Below, one piece after another: positions 27,301 to 35,798 of a stretch of 64,000 nucleotides of DNA. The stretch is taken from contig NZ_CP142523.1 of assembly GCF_036885605.1 (NCBI RefSeq), forward strand, positions 3,844,001 to 3,908,000, given 5' to 3'. The stretch comes from Janthinobacterium sp. TB1-E2. GTDB taxonomy: Bacteria > Pseudomonadota > Gammaproteobacteria > Burkholderiales > Burkholderiaceae_D. Below the pieces are notes generated by a model. It made no database searches and had not been told where the DNA came from. It was given only the letters and a program-made list of their open reading frames with translations. A program made the translations under genes and the position numbers. Position 1 is the stretch's first letter. Every line of letters begins with the position of its first letter.

Positions 27301-27355
27301 TTTTAATCAGCAACTTACCGATTTATCTCGGGGAAAGATGTCAAGAGAGGCTTGA
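24338..27355 (+). CDS. vioB: Violacein biosynthesis: iminophenyl-pyruvate dimer synthase VioB
   Basis: A 1005-residue heme enzyme of the VioB/RebD/StaD family that couples two imines from VioA for conversion to prodeoxyviolacein. The N-terminus LLDFPRLHFRGFARANVPT is typical. A ferritin-like helical domain lies around residues 610-760 (ELKKAIDLELSLMLQYLYAA, HEEMIHYLLVNNVLMALGE). The start overlaps the vioA stop (ATGA), so translation is coupled. The length matches the Chromobacterium enzyme (about 1000), and no truncation is seen. Confidence 0.97.
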   Translation: MSLLDFPRLHFRGFARANVPTGNRNTHGNIDIATNAVSMAGEAVDLSRPPSEFHAHLKQLAPRFNAEGKPDPDGVFSQAAGYNFCGNNHFSWENARITGVQLRDGEVDTQDALVGAKLALWGHYNEYLRTTFNRARWIDNNPAQPDTTLIYAGQFTLSDKLATPNTPTLFTADIAQAHSVRWLGSGHVTERSGHFLDEEFGRARLFQFSVAKQDPHFLFNGDLPLPASMQALRQALDDDAVLGLTVQYALFNMSTPLKPDSPVFYDLAGSIGLWRRDELASYPAGRLLQPRQASLGPVLVKMHADRVAFNMPTAIPFTTRDPRAVSEQHPTHALGDKQALGDLLLQDGAGTLLARIPEQLYRDYWRHHGIFDVPLQHAGAATGSLSLGSAQAQWDEADWVLQSDSNQLYLEAPNRNKHEQFPQTITVQSRFRGELAAPASLPAQAEDGALLAVERQPSPLGDGYTALTLTGRQPGATRIVLGAGKDKQYLGVRVLPDDWDLDDVPAEQVDYAFLYRHVMSYYELVYPFMSDKVFSLADQCKCETYSRLMWQMCDPRNRDKSYYMPSTRELSLPKSRLFLKYLTQVEAKAKAAVPEAAVPPVIGSKAELIEELKKAIDLELSLMLQYLYAAYSIPNYAQGAALVQAGRWLPAELELACGAEDRRRNSGTRGALLEIAHEEMIHYLLVNNVLMALGEPFYSGTPVMGQLARKRFGLDTEFAFEPFSEHVLARFVRFEWPDYIPTPGKSIATFYIAIRQAVADLPGLFESGGGKRGGEHHLFLKELTNRAYPGYQLEVSDRDSALFAIDFVTEQGEGVAVDSPHFASSHFQRLRAVAGKFSACGKPFEPALPALKNPVLEARADCTVVTDRKARALMQLYQGCYELTFLMMAHHFAQRPLGSLRRSRLMNASIDIMTGLLRPLSAALMNMPSGVPGRHAGPPVPEPVSSRVSSDYSLGCDMLAQKCLALAQYARGLESDAIGMAPIEMLEFFNQQLTDLSRGKMSREA

Positions 27356-27356
27356 A

Positions 27357-28646
27357 ATGCATAAAATCATTATCGTCGGCGGAGGCCTGGCAGGTAGCCT
27401 CAGCGCCATTTATCTGGCGCAACGGGGACACGATGTCCACGTTGTCGAAAAGCGCGGCGATCCGCTGCTGGAAAACGCGGCAAACGCCGACCCGGTCAAC
27501 TCGCGCGCCATCGGCGTGAGCATGACGGTGCGCGGCATCAAGGCCGTCCTGGGAGCGGGCATCAGCAAGCAGGAACTCGACCAGTGCGGCGAACCCATCG
27601 TCGGCATGGCGTTCAGCGTGGGCGGCCGGCACCGCATACGCGAGCTGACTCCGCTCGAAGGCCTGTTCCCCCTGTCGCTCGACCGCACCGCCTTCCAGCG
27701 CCTGCTGAACCGGCATGCCGCCAAGCACGAGGTGAAATATTACTTTGAGCATAAATGCCTGGATGTCGACCTGGAAAGAAAGATCGTGCTGATCCAGGGC
27801 CCGGACGGCGCCGTGCAGCAGCTGCATGGCGACCTGGTTATTGGCGCCGACGGCGCCCACTCGGCCGTGCGGCGCGCCATGCAAAGCGGCATGCGCCGTT
27901 TCGAGTTCCGGCAAAGCTACTTCCGCCACGGCTACAAGACGCTGGTCTTGCCGAATGCGGCGGATCTGGGTTTCAGGAAGGATTTGCTGTACTTCTTCGG
28001 CATGGATTCCAAGGGTCTGTTTGCCGGCCGCGCGGCCACCATTCCGGACGGCAGCATCAGCTTCGCCCTGTGCCTGCCTTACACGGGCACGCCCAGCCTG
28101 GGCACGCTCAACCGCGAAGCCATGGCCGACTTCTTCAGCCGCTACTTCGGCAACCTGCCGCCGGACCGCCGCAAGGAGATGATCGACCAGTTCATGGCGC
28201 TGCCCAGCAACGACCTCATCAATGTCCGTTCCAGCACCTTCCACTACAAGTCCAGTATCCTGCTGATCGGCGATGCGGCGCATGCCACCGCCCCCTTCCT
28301 CGGACAAGGCATGAACATGGCGCTGGAAGACGTCCACGTCTTCGTTTCCCTGCTGGAAAAGCACGGCAATGCCCTGGGCCCTGCCCTGTCCGAGTTCACG
28401 CAGCAGCGCAAGGTGCAGGCGGACGCCATGCAGGACATGGCGATCGCCAACTATGAAGCGCTGAGCAATCCGAATCTGATTTTCTTCCTGCAGACGCGCT
28501 ACACGCGCTACATGCACAAGAAATTCCCCCGTGTTTATCCGCCAGACATGGCGGAGAAACTGTACTTCACATCGGTTCCTTACGATGAATTGCAGCAAAT
28601 CCAGAAGAAACAAAACGTTTGGTACAAACTTGGAAGGGTAAATTAA
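27357..28646 (+). CDS. vioC: Violacein biosynthesis: FAD monooxygenase VioC
   Basis: A 429-residue flavin-dependent monooxygenase that hydroxylates the oxindole position in the last enzymatic steps. The NAD(P)H/FAD fold begins IIIVGGGLAGSLSAIYLA, and the second FAD motif GDAAHATAPFLGQGMN is present. It starts one base after the vioB stop, with AGAGAGG as ribosome binding site. Its stop shares one base with the vioD start (TAATG). Confidence 0.97.
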   Translation: MHKIIIVGGGLAGSLSAIYLAQRGHDVHVVEKRGDPLLENAANADPVNSRAIGVSMTVRGIKAVLGAGISKQELDQCGEPIVGMAFSVGGRHRIRELTPLEGLFPLSLDRTAFQRLLNRHAAKHEVKYYFEHKCLDVDLERKIVLIQGPDGAVQQLHGDLVIGADGAHSAVRRAMQSGMRRFEFRQSYFRHGYKTLVLPNAADLGFRKDLLYFFGMDSKGLFAGRAATIPDGSISFALCLPYTGTPSLGTLNREAMADFFSRYFGNLPPDRRKEMIDQFMALPSNDLINVRSSTFHYKSSILLIGDAAHATAPFLGQGMNMALEDVHVFVSLLEKHGNALGPALSEFTQQRKVQADAMQDMAIANYEALSNPNLIFFLQTRYTRYMHKKFPRVYPPDMAEKLYFTSVPYDELQQIQKKQNVWYKLGRVN

Positions 28647-29764
28647 TGAACATTCTCGTTATCGGCGCAGGCCCCGCAGGACTGCTCTTCGCCAGTCAGA
28701 TGAAACAAGCACAGCCCGGCTGGAATATCAGCATCACGGAAAAAAACACCCCGGAAGAAGTGCTGGGCTGGGGCGTGGTGCTGCCGGGACGCCCGCCGCG
28801 CCATCCCGCCAATCCGCTCTCTTACCTGGAGCAGCCGGAACGGCTCAATCCGCAGTTCCTGGAAGAATTCAAGCTCGTGCACCACGACCAGCCCAACCTG
28901 ATGAGCACCGGCGTGACCTTGTGCGGCGTGGGACGCCAGGCCCTGGTGCAGGCGCTGCGCGCCAAGTGCGTGGCGGCCGGCATCGCGATCAGCTATGAAA
29001 CGCCGCCGGCGCCCCGGGCGCAGCTGGAAGCCGAGTACGACCTGGTGGTGGTAGCGAATGGCGTCAATTACAAATCGCTGGAGTTGCCGCCAGCGTTGGT
29101 GCCGCACATCGATTTCGGCCGCAACAAATACATCTGGTACGGCACCACCCAGCTGTTCGACCAGATGAACCTGGTGTTCCGCAGCAATGAGCAAGGCATT
29201 TTCATCGGCCATGCCTACAAATACTCGGACACGATGAGCACCTTTATCGTCGAATGCAGCGAAGAAACGTACGCCAGGGCCGGCCTGGAAGCGCTGTCCG
29301 AGCGCGACGCCGCCGCATATATCGCCAAGACGTTCAAAGCCGAGCTCGGCGAACATGGGCTGCAGAGCCAACCGGGCCAGGGCTGGCGCAACTTCATGAC
29401 CCTCAGCCGCGACCGGGCCTGCGACGGCAAGTTCGTCCTGCTCGGCGATGCGCTGCAATCGGGGCATTTTTCCATCGGCCATGGCACCACCATGGCGGTG
29501 GTGGCGGCCCTGCTGCTGGTCAAAATCCTCAACACCGAAGCTGGCACGGCCGCCGCCCTGGACAGCTTCAACGCCCGCGCCGTGCCTCTGATGCAATTGT
29601 TCAAGGACCACGCCAACGCCAGCCGCCTGTGGTTTGAAACCGTAGGCGAGCGTATCGACCTGAGCAATGCAGAGCTGACCGCCAGCTTCGACGCCCGCCG
29701 CAAGGACTTGCCATCGCTGCAGGAAGCGCTGATGGCCAGCCTAGGCTACGCGCTGGGCCGCTAG
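28646..29764 (+). CDS. vioD: Violacein biosynthesis: tryptophan hydroxylase VioD
   Basis: A 372-residue FAD-dependent hydroxylase that acts on protodeoxyviolaceinate at the indole 5-position. It opens with ILVIGAGPAGLLFASQMK and has the second flavin motif GDALQSGHFSIGHGTTMA. The frame is open for 27 bases upstream, but the ATG at 28646 overlapping the vioC stop, with GGAAGGG upstream, is clearly the start. The length equals the known VioD. Confidence 0.97.
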   Translation: MNILVIGAGPAGLLFASQMKQAQPGWNISITEKNTPEEVLGWGVVLPGRPPRHPANPLSYLEQPERLNPQFLEEFKLVHHDQPNLMSTGVTLCGVGRQALVQALRAKCVAAGIAISYETPPAPRAQLEAEYDLVVVANGVNYKSLELPPALVPHIDFGRNKYIWYGTTQLFDQMNLVFRSNEQGIFIGHAYKYSDTMSTFIVECSEETYARAGLEALSERDAAAYIAKTFKAELGEHGLQSQPGQGWRNFMTLSRDRACDGKFVLLGDALQSGHFSIGHGTTMAVVAALLLVKILNTEAGTAAALDSFNARAVPLMQLFKDHANASRLWFETVGERIDLSNAELTASFDARRKDLPSLQEALMASLGYALGR

Positions 29765-29773
29765 GGAGATACC

Positions 29774-30355
29774 ATGCCGACACACGTCTCCCCGCCGCTG
29801 CTGCCGATGCAATGGAGCAGCGCCTATGTTTCCTACTGGACGCCGATGCAGGAGGACGACCAGATCACGTCCGGCTATTGCTGGTTCGACTATGCGCGCA
29901 ACATCTGCCGCATCGATGGCCTGTTCAACCCCTGGCCGGAAAAGGAACATGGACACCTGCTGTGGATGTCGGAAATCGGCGACGCCCGGCGTGAACAAAG
30001 CCGCAAGCAGAAAGTGGCTTATGCACGGCAGGCGCAGGCAACTGGCGCGCAGCTGCAGGGAACGGCGCTGGCCGACGAGGTGACGCCGTTTCAGGCGCTG
30101 TTCCTGCCGCAGGCGGTGCTGCTGGACGGCGGCGCCCGTCACGACGGCCGCCACAGCGTACTGGGCCGGGAGGCGGATGCCTGGGTAGTCGAGCCAGCGG
30201 GCAAGCCGCCATCGGTGTTTTACCTGGAGGCCGATGGCAACCGCCTGCTGCGCATGGTCACAGGCAATGACCCGCAGCACCGTTCGGTACGCGACTTTCC
30301 CAACCTGTCTGTCGGCGACATTCCGGACAGCGTCTTTACATCTTGCAACACCTGA
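29774..30355 (+). CDS. vioE: Violacein biosynthesis: VioE
   Basis: A 193-residue cofactor-free enzyme that channels the VioB product to prodeoxyviolacein by an indole shift instead of the default chromopyrrolic acid route. The segments RWSS-like QWSSAYVSYWTPM, SGYCWFDYARNICRIDGLFN and VLGREADAW are nearly those of Chromobacterium VioE, including the FNP residues of the active pocket. GGGAG precedes the ATG, nine bases after vioD. The operon ends here, at a long hairpin. Confidence 0.97.
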   Translation: MPTHVSPPLLPMQWSSAYVSYWTPMQEDDQITSGYCWFDYARNICRIDGLFNPWPEKEHGHLLWMSEIGDARREQSRKQKVAYARQAQATGAQLQGTALADEVTPFQALFLPQAVLLDGGARHDGRHSVLGREADAWVVEPAGKPPSVFYLEADGNRLLRMVTGNDPQHRSVRDFPNLSVGDIPDSVFTSCNT

Positions 30356-30422
30356 CCAGGGCATGGCGCGTGCAAGGGCCGCATGCGGCCGGCGCGCGCG
30401 CCATCCCTGGCTAGTGTTTTTT
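30356..30422 (+). terminator. Terminator of the violacein operon
   Basis: Outer arms CCAGGG / CCCTGG and ATGGCGCG / CGCGCCAT enclose an inner GGCCGCATGCGGCC hairpin, followed by a run of T (GTTTTTTG). It begins one base after the vioE stop and separates the operon from the MFS gene. Confidence 0.8.
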
Positions 30423-30447
30423 GTTATTACTCTCGAAGGATATTGCT

Positions 30448-31611
30448 ATGCCGCTGGTTGTTTACATTCTGGGGTTGACGATCTTTTCGTTAACCACCTC
30501 CGAATTCATGGTGGCGGGCATGATGCCGTCACTGGCCCTGGCCATGGACGAACCGGTGACACGGATCGGCTATCTGATCTCCCTCTACGCCATGGGCATG
30601 GTCATCGGCGGGCCGCTGAGCACCATCGTCCTGCTCAAGCTGCGCGTGCCGAACAAGCAGGGGCTGCTGTGGCTGCTGGGCTTTTATGTCCTGGCCCAAT
30701 CCGTCGCCGCCTCCGCCACCAGCTATGACATCCTGGCCGTCGCGCGGGTGGTCACGGGCGTGGCCGCCGCCACCTGCTTTGGCCTGTCCCTGGCGATCTG
30801 CGCCGATATCGTCAGCCCCAACGCGCGCGGACGCGCCGCCGCCGTCGTGATCGGCGGCCTCATGCTCGCTTCGGTGGTGGGCGTGCCGGTCGCCACGCTC
30901 ATCGACCAGCACCTGGGATGGCGCGCCAGCTTCTGGCTGGTGGTGCTGCTCGCACTGATGTGCCTGGCGCTCATCACCGTGCTGGTGCCGCGCACCAAGC
31001 CATCCGAAGTCGTCAGCCTCGGCAATGAACTGGCAGAGTTCCGCAACCGCCACCTGTGGGCGGCGTATGCCAGCAGCGGCCTCATCATCGGCGCGATTTT
31101 CGCGGCGTTCAGCTACTTCGCGGCCATCCTGACGGAAGTTACCGGTTTCCCGGCCTCCGCTATCCCCTGGCTGCTGGGCGTCTACGGCATCGCCAATGTA
31201 GTGGGCAATGGCGTGGTCGGCCGTTATGCGGACCGCTATACCACCGTCATCATGGTCTGGGGCATGGTCATCCTGAGCATCAGCCTGGCGCTGTTCGCCG
31301 TCTTTGCGCACGACAAGACCATCAGCGTCGCCTTGCTGGTCGTCACGGGCCTGGTCGGCATGTCGATGAATCCCGCCATCATCGCCCGCGTGATGAAAAC
31401 CGCCCATCCGGGGCCGCTGGTCAACACGGTGCACACGTCCGTCATCAATATCGGCCTGGGCGCCGGCTCATGGCTCGGCGGCCTCGGCATCGCCGCCGGC
31501 TACGGCTTGCGCTCGCCGCTGTGGGTCGGTGTCGCGCTGGCCGTGCTTGGCCTCATCAGCTTGCTGCCTTACCTCGGACATAAGTCGCGCGATTCGGTGC
31601 TGTCGCATTAG
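30448..31611 (+). CDS. MFS transporter (DHA1-type) next to the violacein operon
   Basis: A 387-residue inner-membrane protein with 12 predicted helices, of the AraJ/YdhP-like drug or metabolite proton antiporter group. The start region LGLTIFSLTTSEFMVAGMMP carries the family's SEF motif, and helices 4-5 hold motif C-like GGLMLASVVGVPVATLI. AAGGA precedes the ATG at 30448. It follows the vio terminator by 25 bases, so it may be partly co-transcribed by read-through. Export of violacein or of a tryptophan-derived intermediate is a reasonable but unproven role. Confidence 0.88.
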   Translation: MPLVVYILGLTIFSLTTSEFMVAGMMPSLALAMDEPVTRIGYLISLYAMGMVIGGPLSTIVLLKLRVPNKQGLLWLLGFYVLAQSVAASATSYDILAVARVVTGVAAATCFGLSLAICADIVSPNARGRAAAVVIGGLMLASVVGVPVATLIDQHLGWRASFWLVVLLALMCLALITVLVPRTKPSEVVSLGNELAEFRNRHLWAAYASSGLIIGAIFAAFSYFAAILTEVTGFPASAIPWLLGVYGIANVVGNGVVGRYADRYTTVIMVWGMVILSISLALFAVFAHDKTISVALLVVTGLVGMSMNPAIIARVMKTAHPGPLVNTVHTSVINIGLGAGSWLGGLGIAAGYGLRSPLWVGVALAVLGLISLLPYLGHKSRDSVLSH

Positions 31612-31716
31612 CGGCTGGCGACGTGTCTTGACGGCCAGGTCCAATCCCGGCAAGATCATGGTGCTGGCTGACAAGCTGCCGGCAACAGCTACCCTCTAGC
31701 GCTGGAGCCACCACCA

Positions 31717-32790
31717 TTGAGCCAGGAATATTCCACGGCGATGCGCGACCTACTTGCCGCGCGTGACATCAGGCATGCCCGCACGCCGCCCGTCAGCGGG
31801 CTGACGCGGCAGCACTTCAGCGTCGCCAGCGAGCACAAGGAACTGCAGCTACTGGCCTGGCGCGATTATCTGGGCCGGTTCCTTGACCTCCAGGTAAGGC
31901 GCCAGCAGCTGGGCAATGGTTTTCACGCAGAACTCGACACGTACTTGCTGCCGGACATGGCATATCTGGATAGCCGCACGGACGCGGTTACCCAGCTGCG
32001 CAGCAATGAGCGCATCTCCACCGACAGCATGCGCGATTTCGTCTTTCACATCGCCGTGCAGGGCATTATCGAGACCAGCACGGCGCGCCCCAGCGCAAAA
32101 GCGCTGCAATACACGCCAGGCATACTGGCCCTGGACATGAACCAGCCGATGCGCATGGTGCGGCCGACGCGGGCGCATGTACTGGCCTTCTTCCTGCCCC
32201 GTGCCGCGGTCAGCGCGCACCTGCCCGACGCCGAAGCCATTCATGGCCGCATCGTCGGCTATACCACGCCACTGACGCGCATGCTGCCGGCTTACCTGAA
32301 TATCCTATGCCAGCGCCTGCCAGCGCTGCCGGCAGACCAGCAAGAGCAGACGCTACGCACGTGCGCCCGGCTGATCATTGCCGCATTTGCCAAGCAGCAG
32401 CGCCTGGAAGAGCATGGGCGCGCTGTCGCCCGCGCCGCGCTGCAGGGACAGATCGAACACTATATCCAGGCGAACCTGCACGAGGAACACCTGACGCCGG
32501 ACGGCGTGATGCGGGCGTTTCCCGTCGCGCGCTCGACCATCTACCGCCTGTTTGAATCCCAGGGGGGCCTGGCCGCCTACATCCGCCATTGCCGCCTGCG
32601 CGACGCGGCACATGAACTGACCAGCATGCGCCATCTTGCCGTGACGCAGATCGGGCTGGGACTGGGCTTCAACAGCGCCTCCGATTTCTCACGCGCGTTC
32701 AGCCGCGCGTATGGCATGTCGCCGCGCGATTTTCGTGAACAATTCGGGAACAGTTCAGGCACAGTCCGGAATGATCTTTCCTCAAAATAA
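31717..32790 (+). CDS. AraC-family transcriptional regulator
   Basis: A 357-residue protein with an N-terminal AraC-binding-like region (about 40-200) and a C-terminal double helix-turn-helix (about 250-345), including LTPDGVMRAFPVARSTIYRL and LGLGFNSASDFSRAFSRAYG. A TTG start at 31717 has GGAG ten bases upstream; an ATG at 31741 is the alternative. Located between the MFS gene and the putative toxin gene on the same strand, it could regulate either or the vio operon. No direct evidence is visible. Confidence 0.87.
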   Translation: MSQEYSTAMRDLLAARDIRHARTPPVSGLTRQHFSVASEHKELQLLAWRDYLGRFLDLQVRRQQLGNGFHAELDTYLLPDMAYLDSRTDAVTQLRSNERISTDSMRDFVFHIAVQGIIETSTARPSAKALQYTPGILALDMNQPMRMVRPTRAHVLAFFLPRAAVSAHLPDAEAIHGRIVGYTTPLTRMLPAYLNILCQRLPALPADQQEQTLRTCARLIIAAFAKQQRLEEHGRAVARAALQGQIEHYIQANLHEEHLTPDGVMRAFPVARSTIYRLFESQGGLAAYIRHCRLRDAAHELTSMRHLAVTQIGLGLGFNSASDFSRAFSRAYGMSPRDFREQFGNSSGTVRNDLSSK

Positions 32791-32911
32791 TATTTTTGAA
32801 AAAGTGAAACAGGGTGTCAAGTCGGCATGAACCGGGGATGGAGAATCAAGTTCCCTACCCGCCCGCGACAGCTGCGGGACCAGTTCCTACTCTCGACGGA
32901 GTTCTGCACCC

Positions 32912-34270
32912 ATGCGTAACGACAACAACGATGCCACCCTCGCCCCCGCCCTGGCTCCGTACAATGAAAAGGCGAACGCCGCCATCGTCAAGGCGGTGCG
33001 CGACAGGGACTGGACAAAGACGGCGGTGCGCTACGGTGAAATTTGTTTGACTTTGGCCAAGCCGGATGAGTTCACCGAAGTATGGAGCCAACTGGACCTG
33101 AGCACGTTCCCCCCCGACCTGAACAACATGCCGTGGATCGGCCTTTACCATTTCACGGGCAGCGGGCAGCGCGATGCGAATTGCCTGCCTGTCGGCGACA
33201 TCGCCGTGTCCACCAGACTGGCTCCGCCGTATCAGCCGCCCCGGGCATCTCCCATGTTTTACCTGTCACCGTGCCCGGAAGCGCCGCCGTCCGCCCTAGG
33301 TCCCGCATTGGCGCATCCGACGGGGTTCCGTTTTCTGGTCAATGACAGAGGCTCCAAAAACCCCCGGGACATCTGCTATTGGCAGCCCATTGCGCCCGAT
33401 GGCTATTACGCGCTTGGCATCTGCTTTAACGCCAGGGAACCGGACAGAAGCAAGTATTGGTGCGTGAGAAAAGACCTGTGCATTTCCGTCGACAAGATCC
33501 GCGTATGGCAAGAACACGGATGGCAAGGCAGCGGCAGCGTGGAAGCGCCGAAGGCGCGCCCGGACAAATGGAAGGATGTTCAGGATGGATACGTCCTTTT
33601 GTCGCCGCTGGCGTATACCTATGGCAGCTTGCCGGCATTTTACTTGCGCCTGCCCATGGCCTGCCTCGACGTGGAACCATTTGATTTTCCCGGCCCGCCA
33701 CGGCCGGAGCTGGACCCGGCAATTGTGGTCAACCACAAGCTGAAGGCCGGCTTGAGCCCAGTCGTGATCGTCCCGTTTACCGCCATCCCCGGTGACGCCA
33801 GCAACGTACCCGACCAGCCATACACGTCACCCTTCTATTTCATCGCCGCCCAGCCGTATTACTTTTGCTACAACGTGTTATCGCCGACCGGGGGCGGCAC
33901 CACGACGACAACCTACCGCGTCGGCGTGACCAAAGAAGAATCCACGACCTTCGAACGGTCGACGTCGATCACCACGAATGTCGAGGTCGGTGCCGTGTTC
34001 GAAGGTCCCACCGCCTCGGCATCCCTTTCCATGACCAACACATTTTCATTAACGCAGCTAAGCGGCCGCACGGAAGAGACCAGCGTCGAATATTCGGAAC
34101 AGCTGATCTTCAAGGAAACGGCGCGTGTATGGCAATGGCAATTGCTGACCGACCTGGTGGTGACGCGCTCGGATGGGACGCAGATCAGGCCCATCGCCTA
34201 CCGGAATCAGGACCGCACCAACATTCCCCCGCCGGACAAGGCGAGCCCGCCAGAAGCCATGGAAAATTGA
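32912..34270 (+). CDS. Vps62-like protein with aerolysin-like C-terminal region; putative pore-forming toxin
   Basis: A 452-residue protein without a signal peptide. Residues about 73-240 contain MPWIGLYHFTGSGQRD, GFRFLVNDRGSKNPRDICYW and QPIAPDGYYALGICF, recalling the Vps62 (DUF946) family. Residues 328-420 form alternating Ser/Thr-rich beta strands (TTTTTYRVGVTKEEST, ERSTSITTNVEVGAVFEG, LSMTNTFSLTQLSGRTEETS), the pattern of the membrane-inserting region of aerolysin/ETX-type toxins. The end is Pro-rich. I infer a pore-forming toxin, perhaps against predators or insects. ACGGAG lies upstream of the ATG. A small exported protein gene follows 65 bases later. Confidence 0.75.
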   Translation: MRNDNNDATLAPALAPYNEKANAAIVKAVRDRDWTKTAVRYGEICLTLAKPDEFTEVWSQLDLSTFPPDLNNMPWIGLYHFTGSGQRDANCLPVGDIAVSTRLAPPYQPPRASPMFYLSPCPEAPPSALGPALAHPTGFRFLVNDRGSKNPRDICYWQPIAPDGYYALGICFNAREPDRSKYWCVRKDLCISVDKIRVWQEHGWQGSGSVEAPKARPDKWKDVQDGYVLLSPLAYTYGSLPAFYLRLPMACLDVEPFDFPGPPRPELDPAIVVNHKLKAGLSPVVIVPFTAIPGDASNVPDQPYTSPFYFIAAQPYYFCYNVLSPTGGGTTTTTYRVGVTKEESTTFERSTSITTNVEVGAVFEGPTASASLSMTNTFSLTQLSGRTEETSVEYSEQLIFKETARVWQWQLLTDLVVTRSDGTQIRPIAYRNQDRTNIPPPDKASPPEAMEN

Positions 34271-34335
34271 ATCGCCGTTCTTTCCCAGCAGTACAACAGT
34301 GTGTTTGACATTTCTCATCCAACCAGGAGGTTTAT

Positions 34336-34623
34336 ATGAAACTGCAACGTCTGTTTTGCCTTGTCGCCTTGATCTCGGCGGTTTCCATGGCGGGTGCCGC
34401 CAAGCAGGAGAAGGAAACACCCAAGGAAAATGCGGCGGCCAGCCCGGCCACCACCAAGGCAGAGAAGGATGCCGCCGCGGACCAGCAAGGCCACGCCCCT
34501 TGCTGGTCCGCGCGGCAATGCAGCGGCAAATCCAGGCCCAATCTCACGCTTGAAGCGTGCAAGCGGGGCAGCTTCGGCAAGTCGTGGGGACTCGCTCCCG
34601 GTCCGGGCTGCAGGACTTTCTGA
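34336..34623 (+). CDS. Small exported protein with four cysteines
   Basis: A 95-residue precursor with a signal peptide (LFCLVALISAVSMAGA), then a Lys/Glu/Ala-rich spacer and a C-terminal region with four cysteines (APCWSARQCSG, EACKRGS, GPGCRTF) that could form two disulfides. AGGAGG sits ideally before the ATG. It is 65 bases after the putative toxin gene on the same strand and may be its accessory, or an unrelated secreted peptide. No family recognised. Confidence 0.68.
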   Translation: MKLQRLFCLVALISAVSMAGAAKQEKETPKENAAASPATTKAEKDAAADQQGHAPCWSARQCSGKSRPNLTLEACKRGSFGKSWGLAPGPGCRTF

Positions 34624-34716
34624 TGGCGATACCTTGATCCTGCCCGCATGGCGCGGGCGTCAATAGCCCCGCCCGCACCGCCTGGCCGGTTGCGCGGCGG
34701 CGTGTTTCGGCTAGTG

Positions 34717-35622
34717 CTAGCTGATGACCGGCCTCGCACGTCCCGCCCGCGTCGCCAGCCAGCACAGGATGGCGCCGCCGCACACCATCGCCGCGCCCTG
34801 CCAGAAAGCCAGCGACAGCGGCGTGCGCAGCAGCAGCGACGACAGCGCGGCGGACAGCACGGGGATGAAATACGAGGCGCCAGCGAGGATAGTGACGTTA
34901 CCGTGCAAAATACCCACGTTCCAGGCGGCGTAGCCAAAGCCCATGGCGCCGGCGGCCAGGACCAGATAAGTGACGGCCTCGGCAGTGAACGCCATGTGGC
35001 CGCTCCCTTGCAGCAAATACTTGACCCACAAGCTGATGGAAACGAGGATGAAGAACAGGGTCACGCCATTCTTGCCCTGCGCAAGGCGCGCCGTCACGGT
35101 GCAATACGCGGCCCAGATCAGCGCGCCCGCGAAGGCCAGGCCATAGCTGAGCGGGCTGCTCCGCACATTGGCCACGGTGTCGGCCACGTCAAAGCCCTGC
35201 TCGCCGCCCAGCACCCGGCAGATGCCGGCGACGGACAGCAGGAAACCAGGCACGATGAGGAAATTGCTCTTTTGCCCGTTGAACACGATGGCCGCGACAA
35301 TGGTGAAGGTCGGCCACAGGTAATTCACCATGCCCACCTCGATGGCCTGGCGCGCCGTGCCCGCATAGCCTATCGATAGCGCCAGGCACAGCTCATAGGT
35401 AACGAACAGCACGCTGCCCCAGACCAGGTAGCGCCGCGGAAATTCGCTCAGCCTCGGATAACCCACGGACAGCAGCAGGAACACTGACGCCACGCTGTAC
35501 ATCATCGCCGCCCCGCCCGTGGGTCCCAGCAGGTCAGTGACACTGCGGATCAGCCCGATAATGGCGCTCCACAGCAGAATGGCGCCCAGCCCGGTCAGGG
35601 TGGCCTTGTTGGTATTTTTCAT
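34717..35622 (-). CDS. yddG: Aromatic amino acid exporter YddG (DMT superfamily)
   Basis: A 301-residue inner-membrane protein with ten helices. It matches E. coli YddG over its whole length: KATLTGLGAILLWSAIIGLI, YAGTARQAIEVGMVNYLWPT, WAAYCTVTARLAQG and YAAWNVGILHGNVTI. It exports Phe, Tyr, Trp and related compounds. A longer TTG-initiated frame (35646) exists, but the ATG at 35622 aligns with the known N-terminus; neither has a strong ribosome binding site. It is convergent with the small exported gene. An exporter of the violacein precursor tryptophan this close to vio may be functionally relevant. Confidence 0.9.
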   Translation of the reverse strand: MKNTNKATLTGLGAILLWSAIIGLIRSVTDLLGPTGGAAMMYSVASVFLLLSVGYPRLSEFPRRYLVWGSVLFVTYELCLALSIGYAGTARQAIEVGMVNYLWPTFTIVAAIVFNGQKSNFLIVPGFLLSVAGICRVLGGEQGFDVADTVANVRSSPLSYGLAFAGALIWAAYCTVTARLAQGKNGVTLFFILVSISLWVKYLLQGSGHMAFTAEAVTYLVLAAGAMGFGYAAWNVGILHGNVTILAGASYFIPVLSAALSSLLLRTPLSLAFWQGAAMVCGGAILCWLATRAGRARPVIS

Positions 35623-35798
35623 GTGTATGTCATTCAGATGAGGCAATCAAACGCCCGGCGGCACCAGCCAGGCGCCGGGCTTGCGAGACCATACACGGTG
35701 TCGTTCGCCAGGGCAATCAGCGGTGACAATTATTGAGATTTCATCAATTATTTGCGGATACTATGTCTTTCAATAACTCAACTTAAACAGGTGCACTC

